Source of the DNA: Rhodoluna sp. | GTDB taxonomy: Bacteria; Actinomycetota; Actinomycetes; Actinomycetales; Microbacteriaceae | Direction: 5' to 3' | Assembly: GCA_030831605.1 (NCBI GenBank) | Contig: JAURKU010000049.1 | Location: 1-33,730 of the forward strand | Length of the DNA stretch: 33,730 bases | Part shown: piece after piece, positions 7,994 to 16,231 of the stretch | Position numbering within the stretch: position 1 is the stretch's first letter | Layout of the letters: every line of letters begins with the position of its first letter | Notes under the pieces: generated by a model | What the model saw: only the letters and a program-made list of their open reading frames with translations | Told to the model about the DNA's origin: nothing | The model's database searches: none | Translations under genes and position numbers: made by a program

Positions 7994-8212
7994 TCATTTC
8001 AGCCTTGGAACCCCGGGTTTCACGTCATCGTCTTTTTGCAACAAACGCAAGATTAGAAGCGCAACAAAAACCACAACGAAGGTGATTGCCGCTGCGATCA
8101 GGATTCTGCTCGGTTCACTAAAGCTACCCCAAGCGATGAAGGCCACAAACCCCGCAGCAAAAACTGCGATTAAAAACATGGAAAGCCAAGAACCGCTTTT
8201 CTTATTTGCCAT
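7994..8212 (-). CDS. Small two-helix membrane protein
   Basis: This 72-aa protein starts MANKKSGSWLSMF and has two hydrophobic segments (about residues 9-29 and 35-58) separated by WGSFSEPSR. It ends in a charged tail, LQKDDDVKPGVPRLK. No family is recognised. Its start lies inside the end of the upstream 178-aa membrane gene (11-bp overlap), so the two are probably translationally coupled and co-transcribed with dnaB. The products may act together in the membrane, which is inference from overlap only. Confidence 0.75.
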   Translation of the reverse strand: MANKKSGSWLSMFLIAVFAAGFVAFIAWGSFSEPSRILIAAAITFVVVFVALLILRLLQKDDDVKPGVPRLK

Positions 8213-8738
8213 TTTTGACCTGCTTGCCAGGAGTGGCTAACCAGATGCCCCGTTGAGCTGCCGATAGGGCAAAGTATGCGCTTAGAAAACCAACCGCGTT
8301 GACATCATTCAAAGGAGCTAGGACAAAGATGAGGGCAGCCAGGATACCCAGAGCGGCTGAGATACGAAACTCCAAGCGATCTCCGGCTTCTGCCCTGAAG
8401 CTTTGAATCAGCTCACTAAGTCCTAAGCCGCCGACAAAAACAGCCACTAGCAGGCGGAATAGAAACAGGTCTCCCTCGGTATTTTGTAAACCTAAAAACC
8501 CATTGGTGGTTAGTAAAAACATTGAAACAGTAAGAGAGATGACTGAGGCAAATAAACTTGCTGCGAAATTCTCTTTCGCTTCTCTACGCAGGATTGCCAG
8601 CAAGCCTGCAAAACCTACTAACGCGCAAACCACTAGCAAGACAGTTGCGCCTAAGACAACGCTGTGATCCTGAATAAAGATTAGAAAAACGGCAGCTACT
8701 GCAAAAATTATGCTTCGCAGCAGATTGGTGAGGAACAC
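8202..8738 (-). CDS. Multi-spanning membrane protein, possibly HdeD/DUF308-like
   Basis: This 178-aa protein has about six hydrophobic helices (roughly residues 5-22, 27-49, 60-77, 88-110, 124-143 and 146-165), with short loops and a basic C-terminus (ATPGKQVKNGK). The size and the paired-helix layout resemble HdeD-like DUF308 proteins, but this is only a resemblance. The start is GTG at 8738, one base after the dnaB stop; its Shine-Dalgarno AAGGAG is made by the last dnaB codons (CCC AAG GAG TAA). The gene is therefore coupled to dnaB, and it overlaps the following 72-aa gene. Function unknown. Confidence 0.75.
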   Translation of the reverse strand: MFLTNLLRSIIFAVAAVFLIFIQDHSVVLGATVLLVVCALVGFAGLLAILRREAKENFAASLFASVISLTVSMFLLTTNGFLGLQNTEGDLFLFRLLVAVFVGGLGLSELIQSFRAEAGDRLEFRISAALGILAALIFVLAPLNDVNAVGFLSAYFALSAAQRGIWLATPGKQVKNGK

Positions 8739-8739
8739 G

Positions 8740-10089
8740 TTACTCCTTAGGGTTTACAAACCTAGAGTACTGCCCTTGGAAGATAACGTTTGAAGATCCG
8801 GTAGGTCCATTACGTTGTTTAGCGAGAATTAGTTCGGCTTCGCCCACTCGTGTTCCTTCAGCAGAACTGAAATCCCGGTGAATAAGAATAACCACGTCGG
8901 CATCCTGCTCAAGTGATCCGGATTCACGAAGTTGAGAAAGCTCAGGCTTCTTGTTGGTTCCTTCTTCGGACTTACGGTTTAGCTGAGATAGCGCAACTAC
9001 TGGAACTTTTAATTCTTTAGCCAGGAGCTTTAGTGATCTAGAGAATTCAGAAACCTCTTGCTGACGATTTTCGACTTTTTTACCAGAAGTCATCAGCTGG
9101 ATGTAGTCGATAATGACAAGCTTTAGATCAAACTCTTTAATCATGCGGCGACACTTGGCTCTAATCTCAACAATGTTTAGATTAGGGCTGTCGTCAATCA
9201 ATAATGGTGCTGCAGAAATCGCACTTCTGCGTTCAGCCATAATCGCCCATTCATTATCTGAAATTCCACCAGCACGCATGCTCTGTAAGTAGATGCCGGT
9301 TTCAGCAGAAAGAATTCTCATAGCAATTTCCGCCATGCTCATTTCAAGCGAGAAAATTGCAGTTGCCATTTTGTTGTTAATTGCGGCTTCGCGAGCAATG
9401 TCAATCGCTAATGTTGATTTACCCAAACCAGGTCTTGCTGCGATGATTACCAGCTGACCTGGGTGTAAACCATTTGTCTCTTTATCCAATTTGGTGAATC
9501 CGGTTGGGATACCAGCAAGACCTTTATTCTTTTGAACTAATTCGATTTCATCAGCTGCAACTTGTAGTGCTGATCCAAGACGAGTGAAATCTGCACCAGT
9601 TGATTCATCGGCTACGTTATAAATTTCCGATTGAGCTGCATTAACAAGTTCTTCAACTTCACCTTCAGCTTCGTAGCCGCGTTGTGCAATACGAGTACCG
9701 GTTTCAATTAGTCTTCGAAGGATTGCCTTTTCGCGAACGATCTTTGCGTAAAAGCTTGCGCTAGCTGCAGTTGGAACAACGGCAGTTAACTCGTGCAGAT
9801 ACTCTGCTCCGCCAACAGTGGCTAGTTTTCCTAACTTGACTAATTCATCACTGAGAGTGATGACATCGGTTGGTTCACCGCGATTAGCAAGTGATTCAAT
9901 TGCGGAATAAATAATCTCGTGCTTCGGTGCATAGAAATCGCGCGGCCTAACTAAGCCATCACCCAGGATTGAGTGAACCACATCTGCAGAAAGTAGCATG
10001 CCGCCGAGCGTGCTTTGCTCCGCTACAAGGTCGTGAGGGAGTAAGCGATCCTCGCTTCGGAATGCTTTGCCGGTTGGTGCTATCGACAT
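8740..10089 (-). CDS. dnaB: Replicative DNA helicase DnaB
   Basis: DnaB is the hexameric 5'-3' helicase that unwinds DNA ahead of the replisome. At 449 aa it is the normal inteinless length. The N-terminal domain (about 15-120, PHDLVAEQSTLGGML) is followed by a linker and the RecA-like motor domain. Walker A is ARPGLGKST (218-226, K224), Walker B is LVIIDYIQLM (324-333, D328), and SQLNRKSEEGTNKKPELSQLRESGSLEQDAD contains the family's arginine-finger region and H4 segment. It is separated from rplI by a hairpin and by a DnaA-box-rich region, so it probably has its own promoter there. It heads an operon with two small membrane genes. The loader gene dciA is also in this window. Confidence 0.98.
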   Translation of the reverse strand: MSIAPTGKAFRSEDRLLPHDLVAEQSTLGGMLLSADVVHSILGDGLVRPRDFYAPKHEIIYSAIESLANRGEPTDVITLSDELVKLGKLATVGGAEYLHELTAVVPTAASASFYAKIVREKAILRRLIETGTRIAQRGYEAEGEVEELVNAAQSEIYNVADESTGADFTRLGSALQVAADEIELVQKNKGLAGIPTGFTKLDKETNGLHPGQLVIIAARPGLGKSTLAIDIAREAAINNKMATAIFSLEMSMAEIAMRILSAETGIYLQSMRAGGISDNEWAIMAERRSAISAAPLLIDDSPNLNIVEIRAKCRRMIKEFDLKLVIIDYIQLMTSGKKVENRQQEVSEFSRSLKLLAKELKVPVVALSQLNRKSEEGTNKKPELSQLRESGSLEQDADVVILIHRDFSSAEGTRVGEAELILAKQRNGPTGSSNVIFQGQYSRFVNPKE

Positions 10090-10178
10090 TTGAGACTTTC
10101 TTTTATCAAAAACAGTTGGAACTTATTTGTAGCATTCACCATAGACAATCATCTGCCAAACACGGCTGTGGGTTGTTC

Positions 10179-10390
10179 TGTGGATAAGTAGACCAACACG
10201 CCGACCCTGGTGTGGATAAGATGTGGACAAAGTTGTGCAAAATCTGTGGAAAACCCTCTAAGTGCCAGTATTTTATTGGTGTTTTGCTGTTTATATTTAT
10301 TTGTAATCAAACCCTAAACCAGTGGATTAAGGTTTGATGAAAGCGGATTCACCGCCCGAAATCGGGTGGCTTATCCACAAGTTATCCACA
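10179..10390. promoter_or_regulatory. DnaA-box cluster with AT-rich core upstream of dnaB
   Basis: The 350-bp gene-free stretch between dnaB and rplI holds DnaA-box-like sites (TTATNCACA). On the minus strand: 10179-10187 and 10211-10219 (both perfect), then 10222-10230, 10234-10242 and 10245-10253 (one mismatch each). On the plus strand: 10371-10379 and 10382-10390 (both perfect). Neighbouring sites within each group are 11-12 bp apart, about one helical turn. Between the two inward-facing groups is an AT-rich core (about 10264-10345) containing the inverted repeat ATCAAACC / GGTTTGAT (10306-10313, 10331-10338). It may control dnaB, titrate DnaA, or act as a secondary unwinding site. Confidence 0.75.
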
Positions 10391-10408
10391 GGTTGGCCTT
10401 TAAAGCAA

Positions 10409-10433
10409 GATGGCAGGCATACAGCCTGCCATC
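10409..10433 (-). terminator. Hairpin terminator after rplI
   Basis: On the minus strand GATGGCAGGC and GCCTGCCATC form a perfect 10-bp stem with a 5-nt loop, followed by TTGCTTT. It lies 15 bp beyond the rplI stop codon and would end the rpsF-ssb-rpsR-rplI transcript. Confidence 0.7.
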
Positions 10434-10447
10434 AGATGCTTTTCAGA

Positions 10448-10900
10448 CTACTTCTTGGCAACAACCTGCAATTTAAGGGTTGCCACTAGATCTGAGTGAA
10501 GCTTCACAGTTGCTTCGTAGCTACCAACAGCGCGGATCGGTGCAAAGAATGCAACCTTACGCTTGTCGATTTCGCCAAGACCAGCTGCGGCAACTGCTGC
10601 TGCAACATCGGCGGTCTTAACTGCTCCGAATAGACGGCCACCAACTCCAGCCTTTACGGCTAGCTTGATTGGGTTCTCCTGAAGGCGAGCCTTCATAGCC
10701 TGGGCCTCTTCGATAGTGGCTAGAGCACGGGCTTCGCGAGCTGCCTTGATCTGGGCAACCTGCTTCTCTCCGCCTTTAGTCCAAAGCACAGCAAATCCCC
10801 GAGGCAATAAGTAGTTACGAGCGTAACCGTCCTTCACCTCAACTACATCACCGGCTGAACCGAGGCCTGAGACCTCGTTAGTCAAAATAACTTTAGACAT
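10448..10900 (-). CDS. rplI: Ribosomal protein bL9
   Basis: bL9 binds 23S rRNA at the base of the L1 stalk. The protein is 150 aa, full length. The N-terminal domain carries the conserved [33 protein letters not shown] (2-35), followed by the long connecting helix (about 45-75) and the C-terminal rRNA-binding domain with [16 protein letters not shown]. It is the last gene of the rpsF-ssb-rpsR-rplI operon, 11 bp after rpsR, and is followed by a hairpin terminator. Confidence 0.98.
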   Translation of the reverse strand: MSKVILTNEVSGLGSAGDVVEVKDGYARNYLLPRGFAVLWTKGGEKQVAQIKAAREARALATIEEAQAMKARLQENPIKLAVKAGVGGRLFGAVKTADVAAAVAAAGLGEIDKRKVAFFAPIRAVGSYEATVKLHSDLVATLKLQVVAKK

Positions 10901-10911
10901 TTGCTTATCTC

Positions 10912-11175
10912 CTAGCGTCCTGCACCAGCGTAAGGAAGCAGTGCTACCTCGCGTGCGTTCTTAACGGCTTTCGCAATTAGACGTTGCTCCTGAACTGATA
11001 CTCCAGTAATGCGGCGTGAGCGAATCTTGCCGCGATCAGAAACAAACTTGCGAAGAGTTGCGATGTCCTTGTAATCGATGACGCCAACCTTGATTGGCTT
11101 GACTGGTGCAAGCTTTAGGTTCTTGGCGTTGCGTGCGCCTTTCTTGACGCGATCGCTGTTAACTTTTCCTGCCAT
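10912..11175 (-). CDS. rpsR: Ribosomal protein bS18
   Basis: bS18 pairs with bS6 on the platform of the 30S subunit. The protein is 87 aa. The conserved core is [26 protein letters not shown] followed by [21 protein letters not shown]. It contains no cysteine, so it is the zinc-independent form. It lies between ssb and rplI, in the usual rpsF-ssb-rpsR-rplI order. Confidence 0.98.
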   Translation of the reverse strand: MAGKVNSDRVKKGARNAKNLKLAPVKPIKVGVIDYKDIATLRKFVSDRGKIRSRRITGVSVQEQRLIAKAVKNAREVALLPYAGAGR

Positions 11176-11195
11176 TTTCTTCTCCTAATTAAACT

Positions 11196-11696
11196 CTAAA
11201 ATGGGCTCTCGTCGTTGGTAGCAAATCCTGGATTAGTGCCAGGGTTTGTCCAAGCGTCGTTAGCTGGGGTGGTTGGTGCCTGAGGAGCGGTGCCCCAAGG
11301 GCTGCCCTCTACTGCTGCTTGACCTTCGCGTGTGCGACGGGTTAGCACTGCAGTTGCGTAACGCAATGATGGTCCGATTTCATCAACTTCGATTTCCAGT
11401 GAAGCACGAGTTTCACCGGTGTTCGATTGATACATGTTTACTGGCTTTAGTTTTCCAGTGACGATCACACGTGTTCCCTTGGTTAGTGAGCGCTGAACGT
11501 TTTCAGCAACCTCACGCCAAACGGTGCAGCGGATCCACATTGTCTCGCCATCTTCCCAGGTGGAAGTGTTTCGGTTATATGTTCTAGGTGTTGAAGCAAC
11601 ACTTAGGTTTACATAAGCAATACCACTTGGAGTTTGCTTTAGTTCAGGGTCAGCAGAAATGTTTCCGACGACCGTGATAGTAAGTTCACCAGCCAT
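11196..11696 (-). CDS. ssb: Single-stranded DNA-binding protein
   Basis: SSB coats single-stranded DNA and recruits repair and replication proteins through its C-terminal tip. The protein is 166 aa. The OB-fold fills about residues 4-112 (ITVVGNISADPELKQTPSGIAYVNLSVAS... MWIRCTVWREVAENVQRSLTKGTRVIVTGKL). A flexible Pro/Asn/Thr-rich linker leads to the tip NDESPF, the equivalent of the DDDIPF interaction tail though less acidic. It lies between rpsF and rpsR in the conserved operon, 5 bp downstream of rpsF. Confidence 0.97.
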   Translation of the reverse strand: MAGELTITVVGNISADPELKQTPSGIAYVNLSVASTPRTYNRNTSTWEDGETMWIRCTVWREVAENVQRSLTKGTRVIVTGKLKPVNMYQSNTGETRASLEIEVDEIGPSLRYATAVLTRRTREGQAAVEGSPWGTAPQAPTTPANDAWTNPGTNPGFATNDESPF

Positions 11697-11701
11697 TTGG
11701 A

Positions 11702-12085
11702 TTACTCCGCAGACTTACTTGAAGTGCGCTTAGCTCTTACCGGCTTTTCCTCGTCAGCAACGAACTCTGGAACGGCAACCGGGTTGATCTTGAATACTGC
11801 TTCCTCGGCACGCAAAACCTTGGTGCGAACAACAGCTTCAGAAAGTCTCAGTTGACGATCCAACTCAAGAACTTCGGCTGGATTACAGGTCAAGTACAAA
11901 ACTACGTAAATGCCTTCGGTTTTCTTGTTGATCTCGTAAGCAAAACGACGACGTCCCCAAATGTCAACGCTGTCAACGGTGCCGCCACCATTGCGAATTA
12001 CGTTGAGGAATTTTTCTAGGCTTGGGCCTACAGTTTTTTCGTCGACTTCTGCGTCAAGGATGACCATGACTTCATATTTATGCAC
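11702..12085 (-). CDS. rpsF: Ribosomal protein bS6
   Basis: bS6 is the 30S platform protein that binds as a heterodimer with bS18. The GTG at 12085 ([19 protein letters not shown]) follows AGGAGG by 11 bases and matches the family start (M-H-x-YE-x-MVIL). An in-frame GTG four codons upstream lies on the Shine-Dalgarno itself and is rejected. Family landmarks are [25 protein letters not shown] and [17 protein letters not shown]. The C-terminus has a charged extension (about 100-127: [19 protein letters not shown]) typical of actinobacterial bS6. It is the first gene of the rpsF-ssb-rpsR-rplI operon; a leader hairpin lies upstream. Confidence 0.95.
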   Translation of the reverse strand: MHKYEVMVILDAEVDEKTVGPSLEKFLNVIRNGGGTVDSVDIWGRRRFAYEINKKTEGIYVVLYLTCNPAEVLELDRQLRLSEAVVRTKVLRAEEAVFKINPVAVPEFVADEEKPVRAKRTSSKSAE

Positions 12086-12115
12086 GACTAACCCCACCTC
12101 CTCTGGACTAGAACG

Positions 12116-12134
12116 GCCACGGCGTTTCCGTGGC
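12116..12134 (-). promoter_or_regulatory. rpsF leader hairpin (possible S6:S18 autoregulatory site)
   Basis: On the minus strand GCCACGG and CCGTGGC form a 7-bp stem with a 5-nt loop in the 5' leader, about 30 nt before the rpsF start. In many bacteria the bS6:bS18 complex represses its own operon through an rpsF leader hairpin with a CCG element. A CCG is present here at the 3' side of the loop (AAACGCCG). The match is by position and general form only. Confidence 0.35.
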
Positions 12135-12202
12135 AGGAGGGTATATGCATTTGTTGTCTAGAAGAAAAAGCACAGGGTCTTTTCCAAGGCAACCTGAATA
12201 CT

Positions 12203-13642
12203 CTACCTTGAAGCCCACCAACTAAGCAAGCGCTTTTTGGCTTCCTCATGGCCCAGTGGCCCCTCATCTAGGCGCAGTTCCATAAGGAACTTGTAGGCGA
12301 TACCGACTTCAGGGCTTGGCTTTAGATCAAGAATTTCCATGATGTCTTCGCCCGAAAGGTCTGGCCGAAGCGCATCGAGCTGTTCTTGTTCTGCCAACTG
12401 CTCGATGCGATTTTCCAAATCATCATAGGCGTGGGCTAGGCGTTCTGCCTTCTTCTGATTCCTAGTTGTCACATCCGATCTAGTTAAGACATGCAGGCGT
12501 GAAAGCAACCCCTCGGCATCGCGAACATACCTTCTGATTGCCGAGTCGGTCCAGGCCTGATCGCTGTAACCGAAAAATCTCAGATGCAGTTCGATCAAAC
12601 GGGCTACGGATTTGATGGTGTCGTTATCGTAGCGAAGATCATGCAGTCGCTTGCTGGCCATCTTCGCACCAACAACATCATGGTGGTAGAAAGTAACTCC
12701 ACCACCGGATTCCAATTTCCTAGTTTGTGGTTTGCCGATGTCGTGCAACAGTGCAGCTAGTCGTAAAACTATGTCTTTTTTCAACCCGTAGTTTTCTTCG
12801 TAACTTATCGCCTGCTCTAATACCGTGAGGCTGTGTTCGTAAACATCCTTGTGGTGATGGTGCTCATCTACTTCTAGCTTCAATGCCGGTATCTCAGGAA
12901 TTATCAATGCGGCCACCCCGGCATCAACCAGCGCTTCGATTCCCTCTCGCGGTTGATCGCTAAGAAGCATCTTCGTGAACTCCGCTTCTACTCGTTCAAC
13001 CGAAACTATTCCAAGGCGACTAGCCATCGACTTCATAGCGCTGAACGTGTCCTCGTGAATTAAGAAACCGAGTTGCGCTGCGAATCGAGCAGCTCGCATG
13101 ATTCTTAGCGGATCGTCACTGAAGCTATCCTCTGGTTTGCCAGGAGTTCTAATCGTTCCTTCAAGAAGATCTTGCAAACCATTAAATGGATCGACAAAGA
13201 CGCCGTCGGGCAAACGAACCGCCATCGCATTAATTGTGAAATCCCGACGAAAGAGATCATCGTTTAGATCTGTGCCGAAAGCAACAATCGGCTTTCGTGA
13301 TTCGTGGTCATACTTATCAGCTCTGTATGTGGTGATCTCTACGTGGATATCACCTATCCGCGCACCAATCGTTCCAAATTCTCGCCCGATATCCCAAATT
13401 GCATCGACCGAGCCAGCGAGTATTTTCTCAATTTCTTCTGGTTTTGCAGATGTCGTGAAATCTAGGTCATTGGTCTCTCGACCCAAGAAAACATCGCGGA
13501 CGGGACCACCCACCAAAGCCAATTCATGGCCGGAAACAGCAAAAAGGTTGCCCAACTTGATTAGTAGCGGACTGTGGCTAGCCCGTTGCAGGTTAGCTAA
13601 TGCCTCGGCTACTGTTCGCATGGATTTAAGTATGCCTTCCAT
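12203..13642 (-). CDS. cca: CCA tRNA nucleotidyltransferase (with HD domain)
   Basis: This enzyme adds or repairs the 3' CCA end of tRNAs; it is annotated pcnA in mycobacteria. The protein is 479 aa. The class II nucleotidyltransferase head has LVGGPVRD (43-50), the catalytic DLD (59-61) within NDLDFTT, and RRDFTINAMA (132-141). A tRNA-binding helical region follows (DDPLRIMRAARFAAQLGF). A C-terminal HD phosphohydrolase domain has EHHHHKDVYEHSLTVLE and LLHDIGKPQTRK (HD at 300-301). The ATG at 13642 is used; the ATG seven codons later (MRTVAEALAN), preceded by GGAAGG, is also possible. It is divergent from the nudix gene by only 23 bp, so their promoters must overlap. The same pair is seen in mycobacteria. 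Confidence 0.95.
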   Translation of the reverse strand: MEGILKSMRTVAEALANLQRASHSPLLIKLGNLFAVSGHELALVGGPVRDVFLGRETNDLDFTTSAKPEEIEKILAGSVDAIWDIGREFGTIGARIGDIHVEITTYRADKYDHESRKPIVAFGTDLNDDLFRRDFTINAMAVRLPDGVFVDPFNGLQDLLEGTIRTPGKPEDSFSDDPLRIMRAARFAAQLGFLIHEDTFSAMKSMASRLGIVSVERVEAEFTKMLLSDQPREGIEALVDAGVAALIIPEIPALKLEVDEHHHHKDVYEHSLTVLEQAISYEENYGLKKDIVLRLAALLHDIGKPQTRKLESGGGVTFYHHDVVGAKMASKRLHDLRYDNDTIKSVARLIELHLRFFGYSDQAWTDSAIRRYVRDAEGLLSRLHVLTRSDVTTRNQKKAERLAHAYDDLENRIEQLAEQEQLDALRPDLSGEDIMEILDLKPSPEVGIAYKFLMELRLDEGPLGHEEAKKRLLSWWASR

Positions 13643-13665
13643 TTATCCCCTATTAGGCTTAAGCA

Positions 13666-14118
13666 ATGAACTCACGGGCCAAGCCGCGCGTCGAAGAAAC
13701 TTCAGCAGGGGGATTTGTTCTAGCCTCTGATGGATCTTTACGCATCGCCGTCATCGGTCGCCGAAATCGAGGCGGGCGAATTGACTGGTGTGTACCCAAA
13801 GGGCATCCTGAAGGTAAAGAGAGCATCGAGCAGGCAGCTCTTCGTGAGGTGGCTGAGGAAACTGGGCTGAGCGCGGAAATCATCGAACCACTGGGCTCAA
13901 TCCACTACGAATTTTCAACCCCAACCGCAATTATCAGTAAGACTGTGCACCACTTTCTGATGAAGCAGGTCGGCGGTGAGCTCACGATTGAAAATGACCC
14001 AGACCATGAGGCCGTAGACATTCGCTGGATCTCAATTGACCTTTTGGCCGAGGAACTAACCCATGAAAATGAGCGAAGGCTAGCCCTGATTGTTCAAGAG
14101 TGGGTAAAGCGCCAATGA
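13666..14118 (+). CDS. Nudix hydrolase (MutT4-position homologue)
   Basis: This protein probably hydrolyses a nucleoside diphosphate-linked substrate. It is 150 aa. The complete Nudix box GHPEGKESIEQAALREVAEETGL (about residues 46-68) has every metal-binding Glu of the GX5EX7REUXEEXGU pattern. AGGFV and WCVPKGHPEG are standard flanks. The gene lies between cca and the DUF6049-like/murJ genes, exactly where mutT4 (Rv3908) stands in Mycobacterium, so orthology is likely; the substrate is not known from sequence. Its TGA overlaps the next ATG (ATGA), so it is the first gene of a nudix-DUF6049-murJ operon. Confidence 0.93.
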   Translation: MNSRAKPRVEETSAGGFVLASDGSLRIAVIGRRNRGGRIDWCVPKGHPEGKESIEQAALREVAEETGLSAEIIEPLGSIHYEFSTPTAIISKTVHHFLMKQVGGELTIENDPDHEAVDIRWISIDLLAEELTHENERRLALIVQEWVKRQ

Positions 14119-14594
14119 AAAGGCTTTTTATCGCTATAGCCGTCCTCGGGGTTTTCTTTTCGGGGCAGCAATCCCAGGCAGCACTTCCGCCAGCACAGGT
14201 ATATATCGTGGCCGGTTCGGATATAAACATGGTTTCTAGGGAATCCAAAGTGCCGGTTTCGGTGCAGAACAACTATGACCGCCCAATTCGAGTCAGGGTT
14301 CACGCGGTTTCTAGCGACCCGGCTGTCAATGTTCAAGAATATGTTTCAGTTAGCATTCCGGCTAATTCCAGAAAAGATGCCCTACTGCCGGTCAGCGTGA
14401 TATCGGCTGGTGAATTCAAGTTAAAGGTATGGGTGACAACCTTTACAGATATCCGGCTTGGTAGATCAACTGAAATCAAACTCACGGTCAACCCCGATAT
14501 CGAATTGGTAATCCTAATCGGATTCGGTGCTCTTATTGCGGTGCTGGTCGGTTTAGGTGGCTATCGGATGGTCAGAAGAAAAGGTAAAGCGTGA
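14115..14594 (+). CDS. Secreted/anchored protein resembling the C-terminal part of DUF6049 (Rv3909) proteins
   Basis: This 159-aa envelope protein has a signal peptide (MKRLFIAIAVLGVFFSGQQSQA, cleavage near 22-23) and one Ig-like beta domain (about 40-130: VPVSVQNNYDRPIRVRVHAVSSDP ... VSIPANSRKDALLPVSV). A C-terminal transmembrane helix (about 132-150) and a basic tail (RMVRRKGKA) follow. The frame is open back to a GTG at 14100, but the ATG at 14115, in an ATGA overlap with the nudix stop, is preferred. In mycobacteria the gene between mutT4 and murJ (Rv3909) encodes an approximately 800-aa protein; only something like its last 150 residues is present here. It overlaps the murJ start by 4 bp. 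Function unknown, possibly linked to cell-wall assembly. Confidence 0.8.
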   Translation: MKRLFIAIAVLGVFFSGQQSQAALPPAQVYIVAGSDINMVSRESKVPVSVQNNYDRPIRVRVHAVSSDPAVNVQEYVSVSIPANSRKDALLPVSVISAGEFKLKVWVTTFTDIRLGRSTEIKLTVNPDIELVILIGFGALIAVLVGLGGYRMVRRKGKA

Positions 14595-16231
14595 GCGTTC
14601 TCAGATCTTCTCTGATCATGGCTAGCGGAACTGTGCTTAGCCGCGGACTCGGCATAGTCAGAGCTATTCTCTTAGCCGCCACCATAGGTGTAACCACTAA
14701 CGCAGCTGACGCTTTTGGTGTTGCCAATCAATTGCCGAATAACGTTTACGCAATTATCGTCGGCGGTGTTCTAAATGCTGTTTTAGTGCCTCAGATAGTC
14801 AAAGCTAAATCGCATCTAGATGGTGGCAAGGCATACATCGATCGATTACTAACTTTGGCAATAGTTATCTTCGGTTCAGTAACTATAGTTACTACTCTTT
14901 CTGCGCCGCTATTAGTCTCGCTCTACACAAACGGTTGGAGCGCAAGCCAACTTGCATTAGCCACCGCTTTTGCATACTGGTGTTTACCGCAACTATTTTT
15001 CTACGGCTTATACACCCTGCTCGGTGAAGTGCTAAACGCTAGGAGCAAGTTTGGCCCATATATGTGGGCTCCGGTACTAAACAACGTTGTTGCCATTATC
15101 GGAATGCTGCTTTTCATTTGGCAATTTGGTTTGGACCCAACTGGTGCTGAAAGTATCGAAAGTTGGACACAATCTCAGATTTCCCTGCTGGCTGGAACAG
15201 CGACAGCCGGTGTTGCTGCCCAAGCCCTGATTCTTTTTGTTTTCTGGAAACGAATGGGTCTGAAATACAACCTGAACTTCAGCTGGAAAGGTGTGGGCTT
15301 GGGGCCAGCCATGCGCACCGCCTCCTGGACCTTGGGCATGCTAGTGGTAACCCAAATCGGTGGAGTTGTGCAAACGGCAGTAGCCTCAACTGCGGTTGGT
15401 GGCCGTGAAGTTTTTGCCGGCCAAGAGATAGCAATTGCCTCGGTTGCCGCCATGAGCATCGCCTGGCTGATTTTTATGCTTCCGCATTCAGTAGCAACAG
15501 TCTCTATCGCCACCGCATACTTCACCAGAATGTCCACCCACGCTATGGAGAAAAAGTTCGACGATCTAAAAACCGATTTAGCCGATGGTCTTAGAACTAT
15601 AGCCATGATCAGTGTTTTGGCCAGTGCTGGGTTGATTGTTTTGGCTTACCCGATTTCCCGTGTATTTGTTGGGGAGCTGCCTAGCGCTATCGCCCTAGGA
15701 AACGTGGTGATAGCTATGGTGATTGGATTGCTTCCGTTTAGCTATGTCTTTATGATCCAACGCGCTTTCTATTCGCTAGAAGATACCAGAACCCCGTTCC
15801 TCTTCACCGCTGTTCAGGTGAGTGTGAACATCGCTGGATCACTTATGGTCGCAATCTATGTTGACTCGATTTGGAAAGTAGTAGCGCTATCTTTAGTCAC
15901 TAGTGCCAGCGTTTTGATTCAAGCAATACTTGCCTTTGTGATGTTCAAACGCAAATTTGGTTCCCTCGGTCATAGCCACCTTTCTCTAGCGACCGGGAAG
16001 TTTATAATCGCCGCGGTCATTTCTGGATTAGCTGGGTTCGGAATCCTGCAGTTGCTCGGTGGGGCCAGGCCAGGGGCATTCCCAGTACTAACTGTCTTAT
16101 CGTCAGCGCTGACCTGCTTGATCATTGGTGCAGTGATGGGCCTATTGTATTTAACCGTGTTGAAGCTCTTGAAGGTTAAGGAAATTGAAACACTAACCGA
16201 ACCACTCAAGAAGTTGTTCGGTCGAGGCTAG
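14591..16231 (+). CDS. murJ: Lipid II flippase MurJ (MviN family)
   Basis: MurJ flips lipid II across the membrane for peptidoglycan synthesis. The 546-aa protein has about 14 membrane helices. The N-terminal region (SSLIMASGTVLSRGLGIVRAILLAATIG...ADAFGVANQLPNNVYAIIVGGVLNAVLVPQIV) is highly typical of the family, as is ALGNVVIAMVIGLLPFSYVFMIQRAFYSLEDTRTPF further on. Start is GTG at 14591, overlapping the preceding stop (GTGA). Unlike the mycobacterial MviN there is no C-terminal pseudokinase or extracellular extension; it is the core transporter only. In mycobacteria sigM follows murJ; here trxB follows directly. Confidence 0.96.
   Translation: MSVLRSSLIMASGTVLSRGLGIVRAILLAATIGVTTNAADAFGVANQLPNNVYAIIVGGVLNAVLVPQIVKAKSHLDGGKAYIDRLLTLAIVIFGSVTIVTTLSAPLLVSLYTNGWSASQLALATAFAYWCLPQLFFYGLYTLLGEVLNARSKFGPYMWAPVLNNVVAIIGMLLFIWQFGLDPTGAESIESWTQSQISLLAGTATAGVAAQALILFVFWKRMGLKYNLNFSWKGVGLGPAMRTASWTLGMLVVTQIGGVVQTAVASTAVGGREVFAGQEIAIASVAAMSIAWLIFMLPHSVATVSIATAYFTRMSTHAMEKKFDDLKTDLADGLRTIAMISVLASAGLIVLAYPISRVFVGELPSAIALGNVVIAMVIGLLPFSYVFMIQRAFYSLEDTRTPFLFTAVQVSVNIAGSLMVAIYVDSIWKVVALSLVTSASVLIQAILAFVMFKRKFGSLGHSHLSLATGKFIIAAVISGLAGFGILQLLGGARPGAFPVLTVLSSALTCLIIGAVMGLLYLTVLKLLKVKEIETLTEPLKKLFGRG

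Noticed and set aside
8016-8030. parS half site (GTTTCACGT)
   Set aside because: The right half does not match, so ParB is not expected to load.
8740-10089. Intein in DnaB, or in GyrA/GyrB
   Set aside because: These are common intein hosts in actinobacteria, but lengths are normal and the Walker A, QRDR and TOPRIM regions are continuous.
13098-13730. Plus-strand ORF of 210 codons
   Set aside because: It is antisense to cca, Ser/Arg-rich and of low complexity, and runs into the nudix gene in another frame; cca has all catalytic motifs.
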